10,009 nucleotides of DNA from positions 1 through 10,009 of the forward strand of contig SLDH01000297.1 in the NCBI GenBank assembly GCA_007125415.1, given 5' to 3'. Below, piece after piece: positions 1-7,094 of the stretch. The notes under the pieces were generated by a model. The model saw only the letters and a program-made list of their open reading frames with translations. It did not search any database and was not told the origin of the DNA. Each line of letters opens with the position of its first letter. The stretch's first letter is position 1. This stretch comes from Roseovarius sp. GTDB taxonomy: Bacteria > Pseudomonadota > Alphaproteobacteria > Rhodobacterales > Rhodobacteraceae. A program made the position numbers and the translations under genes.

Positions 1-1263
1 CACGACAAGGCCTGTCATCGTGTCCGAGAGGTCGAGCTGATTGCGCAAATCATCCGTGAGCGTGCTGACGGTCATGCCCAGGATCACCTGTTCGACCGGT
101 GCCTCCTCCTCATCGGGTGACGTGCCCTGCACAGCCGGCACGGCGCCTTCGGCGGCCTCGCGGCGCCCCAGCGTGACACGCAGGGTCTGCGTCTTGCCAT
201 CGCGGAAGACCACGACGCGGACCGTCTTGCCCACTGCGGTGTTGCCCACCTGACGCACCAGACCGCGTGTGTCATCCACCTCGGCACCATCGAAGCTGGT
301 GATCACATCGCCCGAGAGCATTCCGGCTTCCAAGGCAGGGCCCTCCGGCACATCGGTGACAAGCGCACCGGCGGCTTTCTCGAGCCCGATCGCCTCGGCC
401 ACATCCTCGGTCACATCCTGGATGCGCACACCGAGCCAGCCGCGCCGTGTTTCCCCGAATTGCTGCAACTGATCGACCACGCGGGTAACCACATTGGAAG
501 CCATGGAAAAGCCGATCCCGATGGAGCCGCCTGTCGGGCTGAGGATTGCCGTATTCACCCCGATCACTTCGCCATTCATGTTGAAGAGAGGCCCGCCCGA
601 ATTGCCGCGATTGATGGCGGCGTCGGTCTGGATGTAGTCGTCATAGGTGCCGCTGAGCGCCCGGTTCCGTGCCGAGACGATGCCGGCGCTGACCGAAAAG
701 CCCTGACCAAGGGGGTTGCCCACGGCCATCACCCATTCGCCCACGCGGGCGGTGTCGGAATTGCCGAACTGCACAAACGGCAATGGCGTGTCGGCCTCGA
801 CCTTCAGCAAGGCGATATCGGTCGTGGGGTCGGTGCCGATCACCTCCGCCACGAATTCCTTGCCGGAAAAGAACTCGATGATGATCTCGTCGGCGGCTTC
901 GATGACATGATTGTTGGTCACGATATAGCCGTCTTCGGAGATCACGAAACCCGATCCGAGCGCCGAACTGCGGCGCGGTCTGTCACGGTCGCCATCCCGA
1001 TCACGGAATTCGCGGAAGAAATCCTCGAAAGGCGAGCCCTCGGGTATCAATGGGGAGGGGCCACTGCCCCGGGCGACCATGGTGGATGTGGTGATGTTTA
1101 CCACCGCCGGGCTGACCGACTCGGCAAGTTCGGCGAAGCTGTCGGGTCGCGCCTGTGCCGCGAGGGCCTGTGCGATGACCAGTCCGATGGTTAGTGCCAT
1201 GGCCCAGATCGCGCGTAACATTCCTGGCCGGGCCTCGGTCATGTAAGGGGTTTTGGTCTGCAC
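1..1263 (-). CDS. degP: DegP/Do-family periplasmic serine endoprotease (3' end outside window)
   Basis: This is an HtrA/Do-family protease that degrades or refolds damaged envelope proteins in the periplasm. 421 residues are visible. Numbering from the GTG start at 1263, a basic n-region is followed by a hydrophobic stretch at about 19-37 ending in AQA, a Sec signal peptide. The trypsin-like domain carries the full triad: His119 (TNNHVIE), Asp149 (TTDIALLKV) and Ser222 (GNSGGPLF). His and Asp are 30 residues apart, as in E. coli DegP. PDZ1 spans about 272-367 (GWLGV, then VPEGPALEAG). An acidic linker (PDEEEAPVE) leads into a second PDZ, cut by the window edge. The loop between the N-terminal strand and the protease core is short and charged, more like DegQ/MucD than E. 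coli DegP. ATGs at 1242 and 1221 are alternative starts, but only the GTG has a well-placed Shine-Dalgarno. The gene lies downstream of hflK-hflC-DUF2065, consistent with a role in membrane and envelope quality control. The family is certain; the choice between degP, degQ and mucD is not. Confidence 0.95.
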   Translation of the reverse strand, partial: MQTKTPYMTEARPGMLRAIWAMALTIGLVIAQALAAQARPDSFAELAESVSPAVVNITTSTMVARGSGPSPLIPEGSPFEDFFREFRDRDGDRDRPRRSSALGSGFVISEDGYIVTNNHVIEAADEIIIEFFSGKEFVAEVIGTDPTTDIALLKVEADTPLPFVQFGNSDTARVGEWVMAVGNPLGQGFSVSAGIVSARNRALSGTYDDYIQTDAAINRGNSGGPLFNMNGEVIGVNTAILSPTGGSIGIGFSMASNVVTRVVDQLQQFGETRRGWLGVRIQDVTEDVAEAIGLEKAAGALVTDVPEGPALEAGMLSGDVITSFDGAEVDDTRGLVRQVGNTAVGKTVRVVVFRDGKTQTLRVTLGRREAAEGAVPAVQGTSPDEEEAPVEQVILGMTVSTLTDDLRNQLDLSDTMTGLVV

Positions 1264-1277
1264 TCGCGGTTCTCCTT
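1261..1277 (-). promoter_or_regulatory. Ribosome binding site and GTG start of the degP-family gene
   Basis: On the minus strand AAGGAG (complement of 1272-1277) lies exactly 8 bases before GTG (1263-1261). That GTG is in frame with the protease and seven codons upstream of the first ATG (1242). The ATG at 1242 has no Shine-Dalgarno at a suitable distance. The ATG at 1221 has only an AGGA directly abutting it. The GTG is therefore the best-supported start. This is inferred from sequence only. Confidence 0.7.
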
Positions 1278-1322
1278 CAATCTCGGATGATGTGCCGCCG
1301 TCAGGCGGCCCTGCTTCGCGGT

Positions 1323-1350
1323 TATATAGGTATGTTCATACGCAGCGCAA
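1323..1350 (-). promoter_or_regulatory. Candidate sigma70-type promoter for the degP-family gene, with a dyad in the spacer
   Basis: Read on the minus strand, TTGCGC (1350-1345) and TATATA (1328-1323) are separated by 16 bases, a fair housekeeping promoter pointing at degP. The spacer contains the perfect inverted repeat GTATG-N2-CATAC (1330-1341), which could be an operator. It would let degP be transcribed independently of the hflKC operon. The gap also holds a 6-bp hairpin (1294-1309, GCCGCC/GGCGGC) that would lie in the leader just before the Shine-Dalgarno. No transcription data are available. Confidence 0.45.
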
Positions 1351-1400
1351 AGCCGAGCAGTGCCCGTCACGGCCATGTGAACCCATTGTGATGGACGCGG

Positions 1401-1598
1401 TCAAGCGCCAAGCGCCTTGGCTGCCCATAGAAAGACGACACCCAGAGCGATGGCCAGAAGGCCCAGCGCGCGCCGTTGTTCGGGGCTGAGGCTGCGCATG
1501 GCTGCCAGCAGTTCCTCAATGAGCGAAGGGGCCAGCGCATAGACCAGCCCCTCCACGATCAGTACCAGACCCAGCGCCAGAAGCACTGTTTCGATCAA
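1401..1598 (-). CDS. DUF2065 family small inner-membrane protein (YjeT-like)
   Basis: This 65-residue protein is made almost entirely of two hydrophobic helices, about residues 3-24 and 43-62. A short polar, charged segment (SLSPEQRRAL) joins them, which predicts an inner-membrane hairpin. Composition, length and position match the DUF2065 family, whose E. coli member YjeT is also encoded directly after hflC. Its molecular function is unknown. The ATG overlaps the hflC stop by four bases (ATGA, 1595-1598), so it is translationally coupled to hflC. This context suggests a role with the HflKC-FtsH complex or in envelope proteostasis, but nothing in the sequence shows an activity. The last codons form a perfect 6-bp hairpin (1407-1421) without a T-tract, so I do not call it a terminator. 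Confidence 0.88.
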   Translation of the reverse strand: MIETVLLALGLVLIVEGLVYALAPSLIEELLAAMRSLSPEQRRALGLLAIALGVVFLWAAKALGA

Positions 1599-2629
1599 TT
1601 GGTCGCCTCCTCGCCCGAACCTTCGAGCGCGTCTGCCTCTTCCTGCATCCGGCGTTGCTCTTCTTCCGGCAGGTTCGGCGAGATCTCGCTCTCGGGTGCA
1701 AGTTCGCGCAGCGCATCCATATCGAAGGCTTCAAGCTCGACCGAGCTTAGCCCATCGGCGCGCACGGCCTCGAACATCTGTCCCAGAAAGCCGCTGTTGG
1801 GTGAGAAGACAAGCGTCGAGTTGTCCTTGTTCATGGACTTCTCCAGCGCGGCGAGAGACCGGTAGAACGAGAAGAACTCGGGATTGTTGCCAAAGGCTTC
1901 CGCATAGATGCGGCTGCGTTCGGCATCGGCTTCACCCCGGGTGATCTCGGCCTCGCGCCGTGCGTTCGACACGGTTTCGACGACGGTCCTGTCGGCGGCG
2001 GCGCGTACGCGCTGCGCGGCCTCATTACCCCGCGCGATCTCGTCGGCGGCCTCGCGTTCACGCTCGGCGCGCATCCGCGCAAAGGTCGCCTCCAGGTTCT
2101 GCTGCGGCAGGTTGGTCTGCTTCAACCGAACATCGACGATTTCGAGCCCCAATCCCGCCGCGCTGGCGCGAGCCTGGGCGCGGATACGCAATGCAAGATC
2201 ACGACGTTGCGGTGAGAGGATCGTGTTGGATGTCACCTGATCGGCACCAAGCACCTCGCGGATCTGCGCGTTGAGAATGGATGACAGCCTATCTTCGGCC
2301 GCGCGGGTGCCGCCGATGCCGACAGCCTGGCGGAATTGCACCACATCATCGATCCGATACCGGGTGAACGCATCCACGACCAGGCGTCGATCATCCGACG
2401 GCGTGACCTCGATCGGATCGGTGTCAAGCGACAGTATACGGCCATCGTAGCGCACCACCTCCTGAATGATCGGGATCTTGAAGCGCAGGCCAGGCTCGTC
2501 GATCACCTGCTTGATCTGGCCGAATTGCAGCACGAGGGCTTTCTCGCGTTCATCCACAACGAATATGGAGGACATGAGGCCGATAAAGGCGACCACGATG
2601 ACCGGCAGTGCTAGAGCGGATTTACGCAT
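1595..2629 (-). CDS. hflC: HflC, SPFH/band-7 protease modulator subunit
   Basis: HflC pairs with HflK in a large membrane-anchored periplasmic assembly that encloses FtsH and modulates its degradation of membrane proteins. The 344-residue product is close to the usual length (about 330). An N-terminal membrane anchor (about 7-24) is followed by VDEREKALVLQFG, a typical start of an HflC SPFH domain. The domain continues through FKIPIIQEV and the assignment of DTDPIEVTPSD to about residue 180. A long Arg/Glu/Ala-rich coiled coil (about 175-245) comes next, then the conserved EAFGNNPEFFSFYRSLAALE segment. The C-terminal tail (about 305-344) is very acidic and probably disordered. The ATG shares its A with the hflK stop (TGATG) and the 3' end overlaps DUF2065 by four bases, so hflK, hflC and DUF2065 are one coupled operon. 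Confidence 0.97.
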   Translation of the reverse strand: MRKSALALPVIVVAFIGLMSSIFVVDEREKALVLQFGQIKQVIDEPGLRFKIPIIQEVVRYDGRILSLDTDPIEVTPSDDRRLVVDAFTRYRIDDVVQFRQAVGIGGTRAAEDRLSSILNAQIREVLGADQVTSNTILSPQRRDLALRIRAQARASAAGLGLEIVDVRLKQTNLPQQNLEATFARMRAEREREAADEIARGNEAAQRVRAAADRTVVETVSNARREAEITRGEADAERSRIYAEAFGNNPEFFSFYRSLAALEKSMNKDNSTLVFSPNSGFLGQMFEAVRADGLSSVELEAFDMDALRELAPESEISPNLPEEEQRRMQEEADALEGSGEEATN

Positions 2630-3792
2630 CAGTTTGTTCCTCCTGAGACGGCCCTGCTGGAGCGTTGCAACTCGTTGAGCGGCAGATAGGGCAACACGCC
2701 TTCACCTGATGCGCCTCCGGCCTCGTCAAGCAGGATCTTGTCCATTTCGCCCAGCGTTCGCTCGATCGTTTCGAGATAGAGCCGGCGCTGCGTCACTTCC
2801 GGTGCCTCGTTGAATTCCTGCGCAACGGCGATGAAGCGGCTGGCTTCACCGATGGCTTCGTTGACCACGCGGGCCCGGTAGCCCTCGGCCACTTCCAGCA
2901 CCTGCGCGGCTTCCCCGCGCGATTCCGCCAGAACGCGGTTGGCATAGGCATCGGCCTGACGTTGCAGGCGGTCACGTTCCTGCTCGGCGGCCTGCACCTC
3001 GCGGAAGGCGTCGATCACCTCGCGTGGCGGATCAGCCGTATCGAGGTTGACCCGGATGATCGAGATGCCGCTCTCATATTCGTCGAGAGTGCCCTGAATG
3101 TTTTCGCGGGCAGTGTCGGCGATGATGCCACGATCCCGGTTGAGGATCGGGGACAGGTTGCTGGCGGCGATGATCTCGCGCATCACGGCTTCGGACACCG
3201 CCTGCACGGTCAGTTGCGGGTCACGGATGTTGAAGATCAGTTTTGCCGGATCATTGATGTTCCACACGACCTGAAAGTCGATATCGACCACATTGGCGTC
3301 TGTGGTCAGCATCAGACCGTCACCACCTGCGCTGCCGCGCCCGCTGCCGATATTCTCGGTGCGTTCGGAGCTGACATTGACCACCTCCGCGGTCACCACC
3401 GGCCAAGGCGCGAAGTTGAGACCGGGATTGCCGATGGCATAATAGGTCCCGAGAAAGAGCTCGACCGAGCGTTCCTCGGGTTTGACCGTATAGAAACTGG
3501 CCGCCGCCCACAGGACCGCAGCGATGCCCACGCCGATCAGGATGCTACCCCGACCGAAGGCTGGCCCGCCGCCGCCGCCACTGCCATCGCCGCCATTGTT
3601 TCCGCCACGTCCGCCCATCAGAACGCGCAACTGGTCCTGACCGCGTTTCATCAGATCATCGATTTCGGGAATTTGCGGCCCGCCGCCTTCGGGCGGTCTG
3701 CGCCCGCCATTGCCAGGGTTGCCACGGCCATCACCGCCGCCTCCGCCCGAATTTCCACCGCCGCCCCAAGGGCCGCCAGAAGGTCCAGCCAT
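2629..3792 (-). CDS. hflK: HflK, SPFH/band-7 protease modulator subunit
   Basis: HflK is the larger partner of HflC in the FtsH-modulating membrane complex. The 387-residue protein opens with a Gly/Pro/Asn-rich cytoplasmic tail (1-80) containing the short conserved segment IDDLMKRGQDQLRVLM. One transmembrane helix follows (about 82-100). The SPFH domain begins at YTVKPEERSVELFLG and includes NPGLNFAPWPV and the MLTTDANVVDIDFQVVW strand. A coiled coil rich in Arg, Glu and Ala lies at about 255-325 (EVQAAEQERDRLQRQADAYAN, with EAAQVLEVAEGY further on). The ending (VLPYLPLNEL) is typical of the family. AAGGGAAGAG a few bases upstream of the ATG is a good Shine-Dalgarno. gor ends 68 bases upstream and I see no convincing promoter or terminator between them, so read-through from rpiA-gor is possible. 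Confidence 0.97.
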   Translation of the reverse strand: MAGPSGGPWGGGGNSGGGGGDGRGNPGNGGRRPPEGGGPQIPEIDDLMKRGQDQLRVLMGGRGGNNGGDGSGGGGGPAFGRGSILIGVGIAAVLWAAASFYTVKPEERSVELFLGTYYAIGNPGLNFAPWPVVTAEVVNVSSERTENIGSGRGSAGGDGLMLTTDANVVDIDFQVVWNINDPAKLIFNIRDPQLTVQAVSEAVMREIIAASNLSPILNRDRGIIADTARENIQGTLDEYESGISIIRVNLDTADPPREVIDAFREVQAAEQERDRLQRQADAYANRVLAESRGEAAQVLEVAEGYRARVVNEAIGEASRFIAVAQEFNEAPEVTQRRLYLETIERTLGEMDKILLDEAGGASGEGVLPYLPLNELQRSSRAVSGGTN

Positions 3793-3860
3793 TACATCTC
3801 TTCCCTTATGTTTCCATATCCATTGGCATTGCTTTTAACCTGTGCAGGATGGCCGAAAAA

Positions 3861-5330
3861 TCAAGCCGTCCTTGTCGGTTCCCTCATTGTCACGATCTCT
3901 TCCGACATGGTCGGGTGAACGGCCACTGTCCGGTCGAAATCCTCTTTCGTGGCACCCATCTTGACCGCCACGCCGGCAAGCTGGATCATTTCGCCCGCCC
4001 CGGGTGCGACGATGTGACAGCCAAGCACCTTGCGGGTTTCAACGCTCACCACCAGTTTCATCAGGACCCGGTCGGGCCGCCCGGCGAAGGCCGTCTGCAT
4101 GGGCCGGAACGAGGTGCAGTAGATTTCCACCGGCTCGCGGTCGCGCGCCTCTTCCTCGCTCAGGCCGATGGTGCCCATCTCGGGCTGGGTGAAGACCGCC
4201 GTGGGGATCAGCGCGTGATCCACCGGGGTCGGGTTGGCGTTGAACACCGTTTCCACAAAAGCCATCCCCTCGCGGATGGCCACCGGCGTGAGATTGACCC
4301 GGTCCGTCACGTCGCCGATGGCGTAGATCGAGGGCACGCTGGTCTGGCTGTAGTCGTCCACGACGATCTGGCCATGCCTGCCGAGGGTCACGCCTGCGGC
4401 CTCCAGCCCCATATCGGCGGTATTGGGCGCACGCCCGGTGGCGAAGAACACCTTGTCGAAGGTCGCTTCCGTGCCATTGGTGGCCTTGACCCTGAGCGGG
4501 CCGCCCGTGCTGCCTCGCTCCGCTGCAGACCGGGGCAGGGTGGTTGCCTCGCCTGCCGGTGTCCCCATCGTCGCGGAGCCGGCGCCGGCCGGGGATTGTG
4601 ACCCATGGTCCGAGCCTGCGGGGGCCATCTCGAGGATATTCGTGCCCAGATGCAGCTTGATGCCGTTCCGGATCATCTCCTCGCTGATCAGGCCGCGCGC
4701 TTCCTCGTCAAAGCCGCGCAGGATCTGCGCGCCACGATAATACTGCGTCACCTCGACACCGAGCCCGTTGAGAATGCAGGCAAATTCACAGGCGATATAG
4801 CCGCCGCCCACGATCAGGATGGATTTCGGCAGGCTTTCGAGATGAAAGATATCGTCGCTCACCAGCCCATGTTCCGCGCCCGGCAGAGCGGGCTTTACGG
4901 GGCGTCCGCCCGTGGCCACCAGGATGTGGCGCGCGGTCTTGCGCGCGCCACTGCTCAGTTCCACGGTATGCGGATCGGCCAGCGATGCGCGCGAATCGAA
5001 TGTCTCCACGCCACTTGCGGACAGGAGATTGCGGTAAACCTGTTCCAGCCGGTCCAACTCTCCATGCAGCTTCGTGCGGAAGGCGGGCCAGTCGAAATCG
5101 CCTGCCTCGGCACCCCAGCCATAGGCGCGGGCGTTTTCGATGGCACCGGGATATTCGCTGGCAAAGACCATCAGCTTTTTCGGCACGCAGCCACGGATCA
5201 CGCAGGTGCCGCCATAGCGGCTTTCCTCGGCCAGTGCCACCTTCGCACCACCCTGTGCTGCCACGCGCGCCGCGCGCACCCCGCCCGAGCCGCCGCCGAT
5301 CACGAAAAGATCATAGTCGAAGTCGCTCAT
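3861..5330 (-). CDS. gor: Glutathione-disulfide reductase with an internal low-complexity insert
   Basis: This cytoplasmic FAD enzyme reduces oxidised glutathione with NADPH. I start it at ATG 5330, preceded by GGAAGCGGA, giving 489 residues. The in-frame ATG at 5372 lacks a Shine-Dalgarno and would add 14 residues before the FAD motif. Visible features are the FAD-binding VIGGGSGG (10-17), the redox-active pair Cys43/Cys48 in GGTCVIRGC, the NADPH-binding GGGYIACEFA (175-184), and two arginines (199, 205) where glutathione reductases bind the NADPH 2'-phosphate. FATGRAPNT and AIGDVTDRVNLTP follow. The C-terminal HPTMSEE carries the active-site His472 and Glu477. About 39 extra residues (about 239-277, rich in Ala, Gly, Ser, Thr) sit between NILEMAPA and LRVKATNG. 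Without them the length equals E. coli Gor (450). The gene lies 92 bases after rpiA in the same direction and shows no sign of inactivation. Confidence 0.95.
   Translation of the reverse strand: MSDFDYDLFVIGGGSGGVRAARVAAQGGAKVALAEESRYGGTCVIRGCVPKKLMVFASEYPGAIENARAYGWGAEAGDFDWPAFRTKLHGELDRLEQVYRNLLSASGVETFDSRASLADPHTVELSSGARKTARHILVATGGRPVKPALPGAEHGLVSDDIFHLESLPKSILIVGGGYIACEFACILNGLGVEVTQYYRGAQILRGFDEEARGLISEEMIRNGIKLHLGTNILEMAPAGSDHGSQSPAGAGSATMGTPAGEATTLPRSAAERGSTGGPLRVKATNGTEATFDKVFFATGRAPNTADMGLEAAGVTLGRHGQIVVDDYSQTSVPSIYAIGDVTDRVNLTPVAIREGMAFVETVFNANPTPVDHALIPTAVFTQPEMGTIGLSEEEARDREPVEIYCTSFRPMQTAFAGRPDRVLMKLVVSVETRKVLGCHIVAPGAGEMIQLAGVAVKMGATKEDFDRTVAVHPTMSEEIVTMREPTRTA
4500..4616 (-). 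repeat. In-frame low-complexity insert within gor
   Basis: About 117 bases (39 codons) encode a Gly/Ala/Ser/Thr-rich stretch that glutathione reductases normally lack. It lies near the end of the NADPH domain, just before LRVKATNG. It is very GC-rich and holds the 12-base perfect palindrome GCCGGCGCCGGC (4578-4589). The boundaries are estimated from where family-like sequence stops and resumes, so they may be off by a few codons. It could be a small palindromic element captured in frame, or a lineage-specific surface-loop expansion. I cannot tell which from one copy. Confidence 0.5.
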
Positions 5331-5422
5331 TCCGCTTCCATCGCTCAAACACTCGCGTAAGGGGTATTTCACAGCCCAGGCCCGAAGGCCAGCGATTCAG
5401 GATCACGTCGGCGTGGCCGGGC

Positions 5423-6211
5423 TCAGTCCTGAAGGTCCGAAAACAGGTTGTCGCTCTCCAGAAAATCCAGCCGGTCCTGCGATACCGTGCCTTCGTTTAT
5501 GTCGCGCGTCTCGACCCGGCCATCACTGTAGCCCAGGATGACGATATCACAAATATCGACAAACAGGCCATTTTCCACCACGCCCGGCACCTGATTGATC
5601 ACCAGCGAAAGCTGGCGTGCATTGCCGATGCGGCCCAGATGCAGATCGAGAATGTAATTGCCCTCGTCGGTGACATAAGGATGATCGCCATTCATCCGCA
5701 ATGTCGCGTCCCGGCCCATGACATCGAGGCTGATCAGCAGCTCTTCGACCAGCGCCTTCGTGGTTTGCCAGCCGAAGGGAATCACCTCTATGGGCAGGGG
5801 AAAGGCGCCAAGATGCTCCACCTCCTTGGAGGCATCGGTGATCACGATCATCTGGTCGCTCGCTGTGGCCACGATCTTTTCCTGCAACAAGGCGCCGCCG
5901 CCGCCCTTGATCAGATTGAGGTCATGATCGAACTCATCCGCGCCGTCGATCGTCAGGTCCAGCCATTTCGCTTCATCGAGGCTGATGACGTCGATGCCGA
6001 CATCGCGCGCGAGTTCGGCCGTGCGGGTGGAGGTGGGCACACCCCTGATCTTCAGCCCGTCCTCGCGCACCAATTCGCCAAGGCAGCGCACCATCCAGGC
6101 CGCCGTGCTGCCGGTGCCGAGGCCCACGCGCATCCCGTCTTCCACGAAATCCACCGCCCGTTTGGCCGACACGAACTTGGCCTTGTCGATTGGTGATAAC
6201 TCGCCGCTCAT
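5423..6211 (-). CDS. rpiA: Ribose-5-phosphate isomerase A
   Basis: RpiA interconverts ribose 5-phosphate and ribulose 5-phosphate in the non-oxidative pentose phosphate pathway, feeding nucleotide synthesis. The 262-residue protein starts at ATG 6211, with GAGGGGG seven bases upstream. The open frame continues upstream to an ATG at 6397, but that part has no family-like sequence. Diagnostic motifs are the phosphate-binding GLGTGSTAAW (30-39), the DGADE motif with Asp89 and Asp92, KGGGGALLQEK with Lys102 and Glu111, and ITDASKEVEHLG. These acid and lysine residues match the E. coli RpiA active site at a constant offset of eight or nine residues. The protein is longer than E. coli RpiA (219), partly because of an extended C-terminus, which I believe is usual in alphaproteobacteria. 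It is the first minus-strand gene here, followed by gor, and divergent from the GST-like gene. Confidence 0.96.
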   Translation of the reverse strand: MSGELSPIDKAKFVSAKRAVDFVEDGMRVGLGTGSTAAWMVRCLGELVREDGLKIRGVPTSTRTAELARDVGIDVISLDEAKWLDLTIDGADEFDHDLNLIKGGGGALLQEKIVATASDQMIVITDASKEVEHLGAFPLPIEVIPFGWQTTKALVEELLISLDVMGRDATLRMNGDHPYVTDEGNYILDLHLGRIGNARQLSLVINQVPGVVENGLFVDICDIVILGYSDGRVETRDINEGTVSQDRLDFLESDNLFSDLQD

Positions 6212-6239
6212 CGCTGCACCCCCTCGTGGTCTGAAGCCG

Positions 6240-6245
6240 TTTATA
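6240..6245 (-). promoter_or_regulatory. Weak candidate -10 element for rpiA
   Basis: TATAAA on the minus strand lies about 29 bases before the rpiA start codon, a reasonable distance for a -10 box. No good -35 hexamer is seen 16-18 bases further upstream, so this is only a suggestion. Confidence 0.25.
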
Positions 6246-6312
6246 GGCAAATCAGGCAGGCGGGGCGAGGAGGAAATTCCGGGAAATCCTGTGAGGATAG
6301 ACACGAATTCGA

Positions 6313-6367
6313 AGCGCCCGGTCCGGCAAGGACGCGAAGCGTCGCAAACCGGCTCTTTTCGGGCGCT
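6313..6367. repeat. Nested inverted repeats in the rpiA/GST divergent region
   Basis: Perfect 8-base arms AGCGCCCG (6313-6320) and CGGGCGCT (6360-6367) flank a perfect 5-bp hairpin with a 3-base loop (GACGC at 6331-6335, GCGTC at 6339-6343). An alternative pairing joins CCGGT (6318-6322) with ACCGG (6348-6352). The element ends 22 bases before the GST-like start codon. It may be a leader structure, an operator or a small palindromic repeat, and it has no T-tract, so it is not an obvious terminator. Confidence 0.4.
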
Positions 6368-6389
6368 GATACCTGCTAGAAGCGGTGCC

Positions 6390-7094
6390 ATGGACAAGCC
6401 CTATCGCCTTCATTACGCGCCCGACAATGCCTCGCTCATCATCCGGCTTGCGCTGGAAGAGATGCAGCAACCCTATGAGACCGTGCTGGTGGACCGCGCG
6501 GCGCGCGCGCATCACAGCCCGGCCTATCTGGCGCTCAATCCCAATGGGCTTGTTCCCGTGCTGGAAACACCGCAAGGTGCCATTTTCGAGACGGGGGCGA
6601 TTCTGCTCTGGCTGACCGAGCAGCATGGGCAACTGGCTCCGGCGCCCGGACATGCCGAGCGGGGTGATTTTCTGAAATGGTTGTTTTTCGTGTCGAACAC
6701 GCTGCACCCTGCCTTGCGGATGCTGTTCTACCCCGATGCCTATGCCGGGGCCGATCCTGTGGCGCAATCGGCGCTGACGACGCATATGCGCGGTGAAACG
6801 GCGCGTCATCTGCAAAAGCTGGACGACCTGGCGGGTCAGGGCAGGTCGTGGTTTTCCGCTGATTCTCCTTGTGTGCTCGACTTCTACGTGGCCTGTGCGC
6901 TGCGCTGGATCGCGCTTTATCCGCAGAAGGGCGTGGCGCAGCTGGCCGTATCCAACTGGCCGCGGCTCGAGGCCATGGTGGCACGGCTGGAGACTTGCGC
7001 GGCGGTGCGCGCGGGCATAGATGCCGAAGGGTTGGGCCCCAGGCCCTTCACCGCGCCAGATTATCCCAACCCGCCAGAAGGCAGCCCCATCTGA
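6390..7094 (+). CDS. Glutathione S-transferase family protein
   Basis: This 234-residue soluble protein has the two-domain GST layout. The N-terminal thioredoxin-like domain (about 4-82) starts with YRLHYAPDNASL and contains NPNGLVPVLE with the cis-proline that contacts glutathione. It then has ETGAILLWL, the Glu-Thr pair that binds the gamma-glutamyl group. The helical C-terminal domain (about 95-215) includes LKWLFFVSNTLHPALR and a CVLDFYVACALRW helix in the position of the family's N-capping motif (S/T-x-x-D). At the N-terminal active-site loop, Ser15 lies where beta-class enzymes have a Cys-Ser pair, and the Cys position holds Ala. The substrate is unknown. The start at 6390 is fixed by domain homology, although the Shine-Dalgarno is weak; the frame stays open further upstream only because it shadows rpiA. 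Its TGA overlaps the sdaA ATG by one base, so the two are probably co-translated. Confidence 0.88.
   Translation: MDKPYRLHYAPDNASLIIRLALEEMQQPYETVLVDRAARAHHSPAYLALNPNGLVPVLETPQGAIFETGAILLWLTEQHGQLAPAPGHAERGDFLKWLFFVSNTLHPALRMLFYPDAYAGADPVAQSALTTHMRGETARHLQKLDDLAGQGRSWFSADSPCVLDFYVACALRWIALYPQKGVAQLAVSNWPRLEAMVARLETCAAVRAGIDAEGLGPRPFTAPDYPNPPEGSPI

Noticed and set aside
1407..1421. Perfect 6-bp hairpin at the end of the DUF2065 gene as a terminator
   Set aside because: It lies within the coding sequence and is not followed by a T-tract.
2962..3918. 318-codon open frame opposite hflK, and similar ones opposite degP and gor
   Set aside because: They are antisense shadows of clear genes, with His/Asp/Arg-rich composition typical of reverse-frame translation.
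5379..5390. GGCC-TTCG-GGCC hairpin between rpiA and gor as a terminator
   Set aside because: The stem has only 4 bp with no T-tract, so read-through into gor is likely.
5985..6389. Upstream extension of the GST-like open frame (135 extra codons)
   Set aside because: It overlaps rpiA in the opposite direction and has no GST-like sequence. The GST fold begins just after the ATG at 6390.
6212..6397. Upstream extension of rpiA to an ATG at 6397
   Set aside because: The extra 62 residues lack family-like sequence and would cover the divergent promoter region. The ATG at 6211 has a strong Shine-Dalgarno.
6869..7093. Upstream extension of the sdaA frame
   Set aside because: It lies inside the GST-like gene in another frame. 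SdaA homology starts exactly at 7094.
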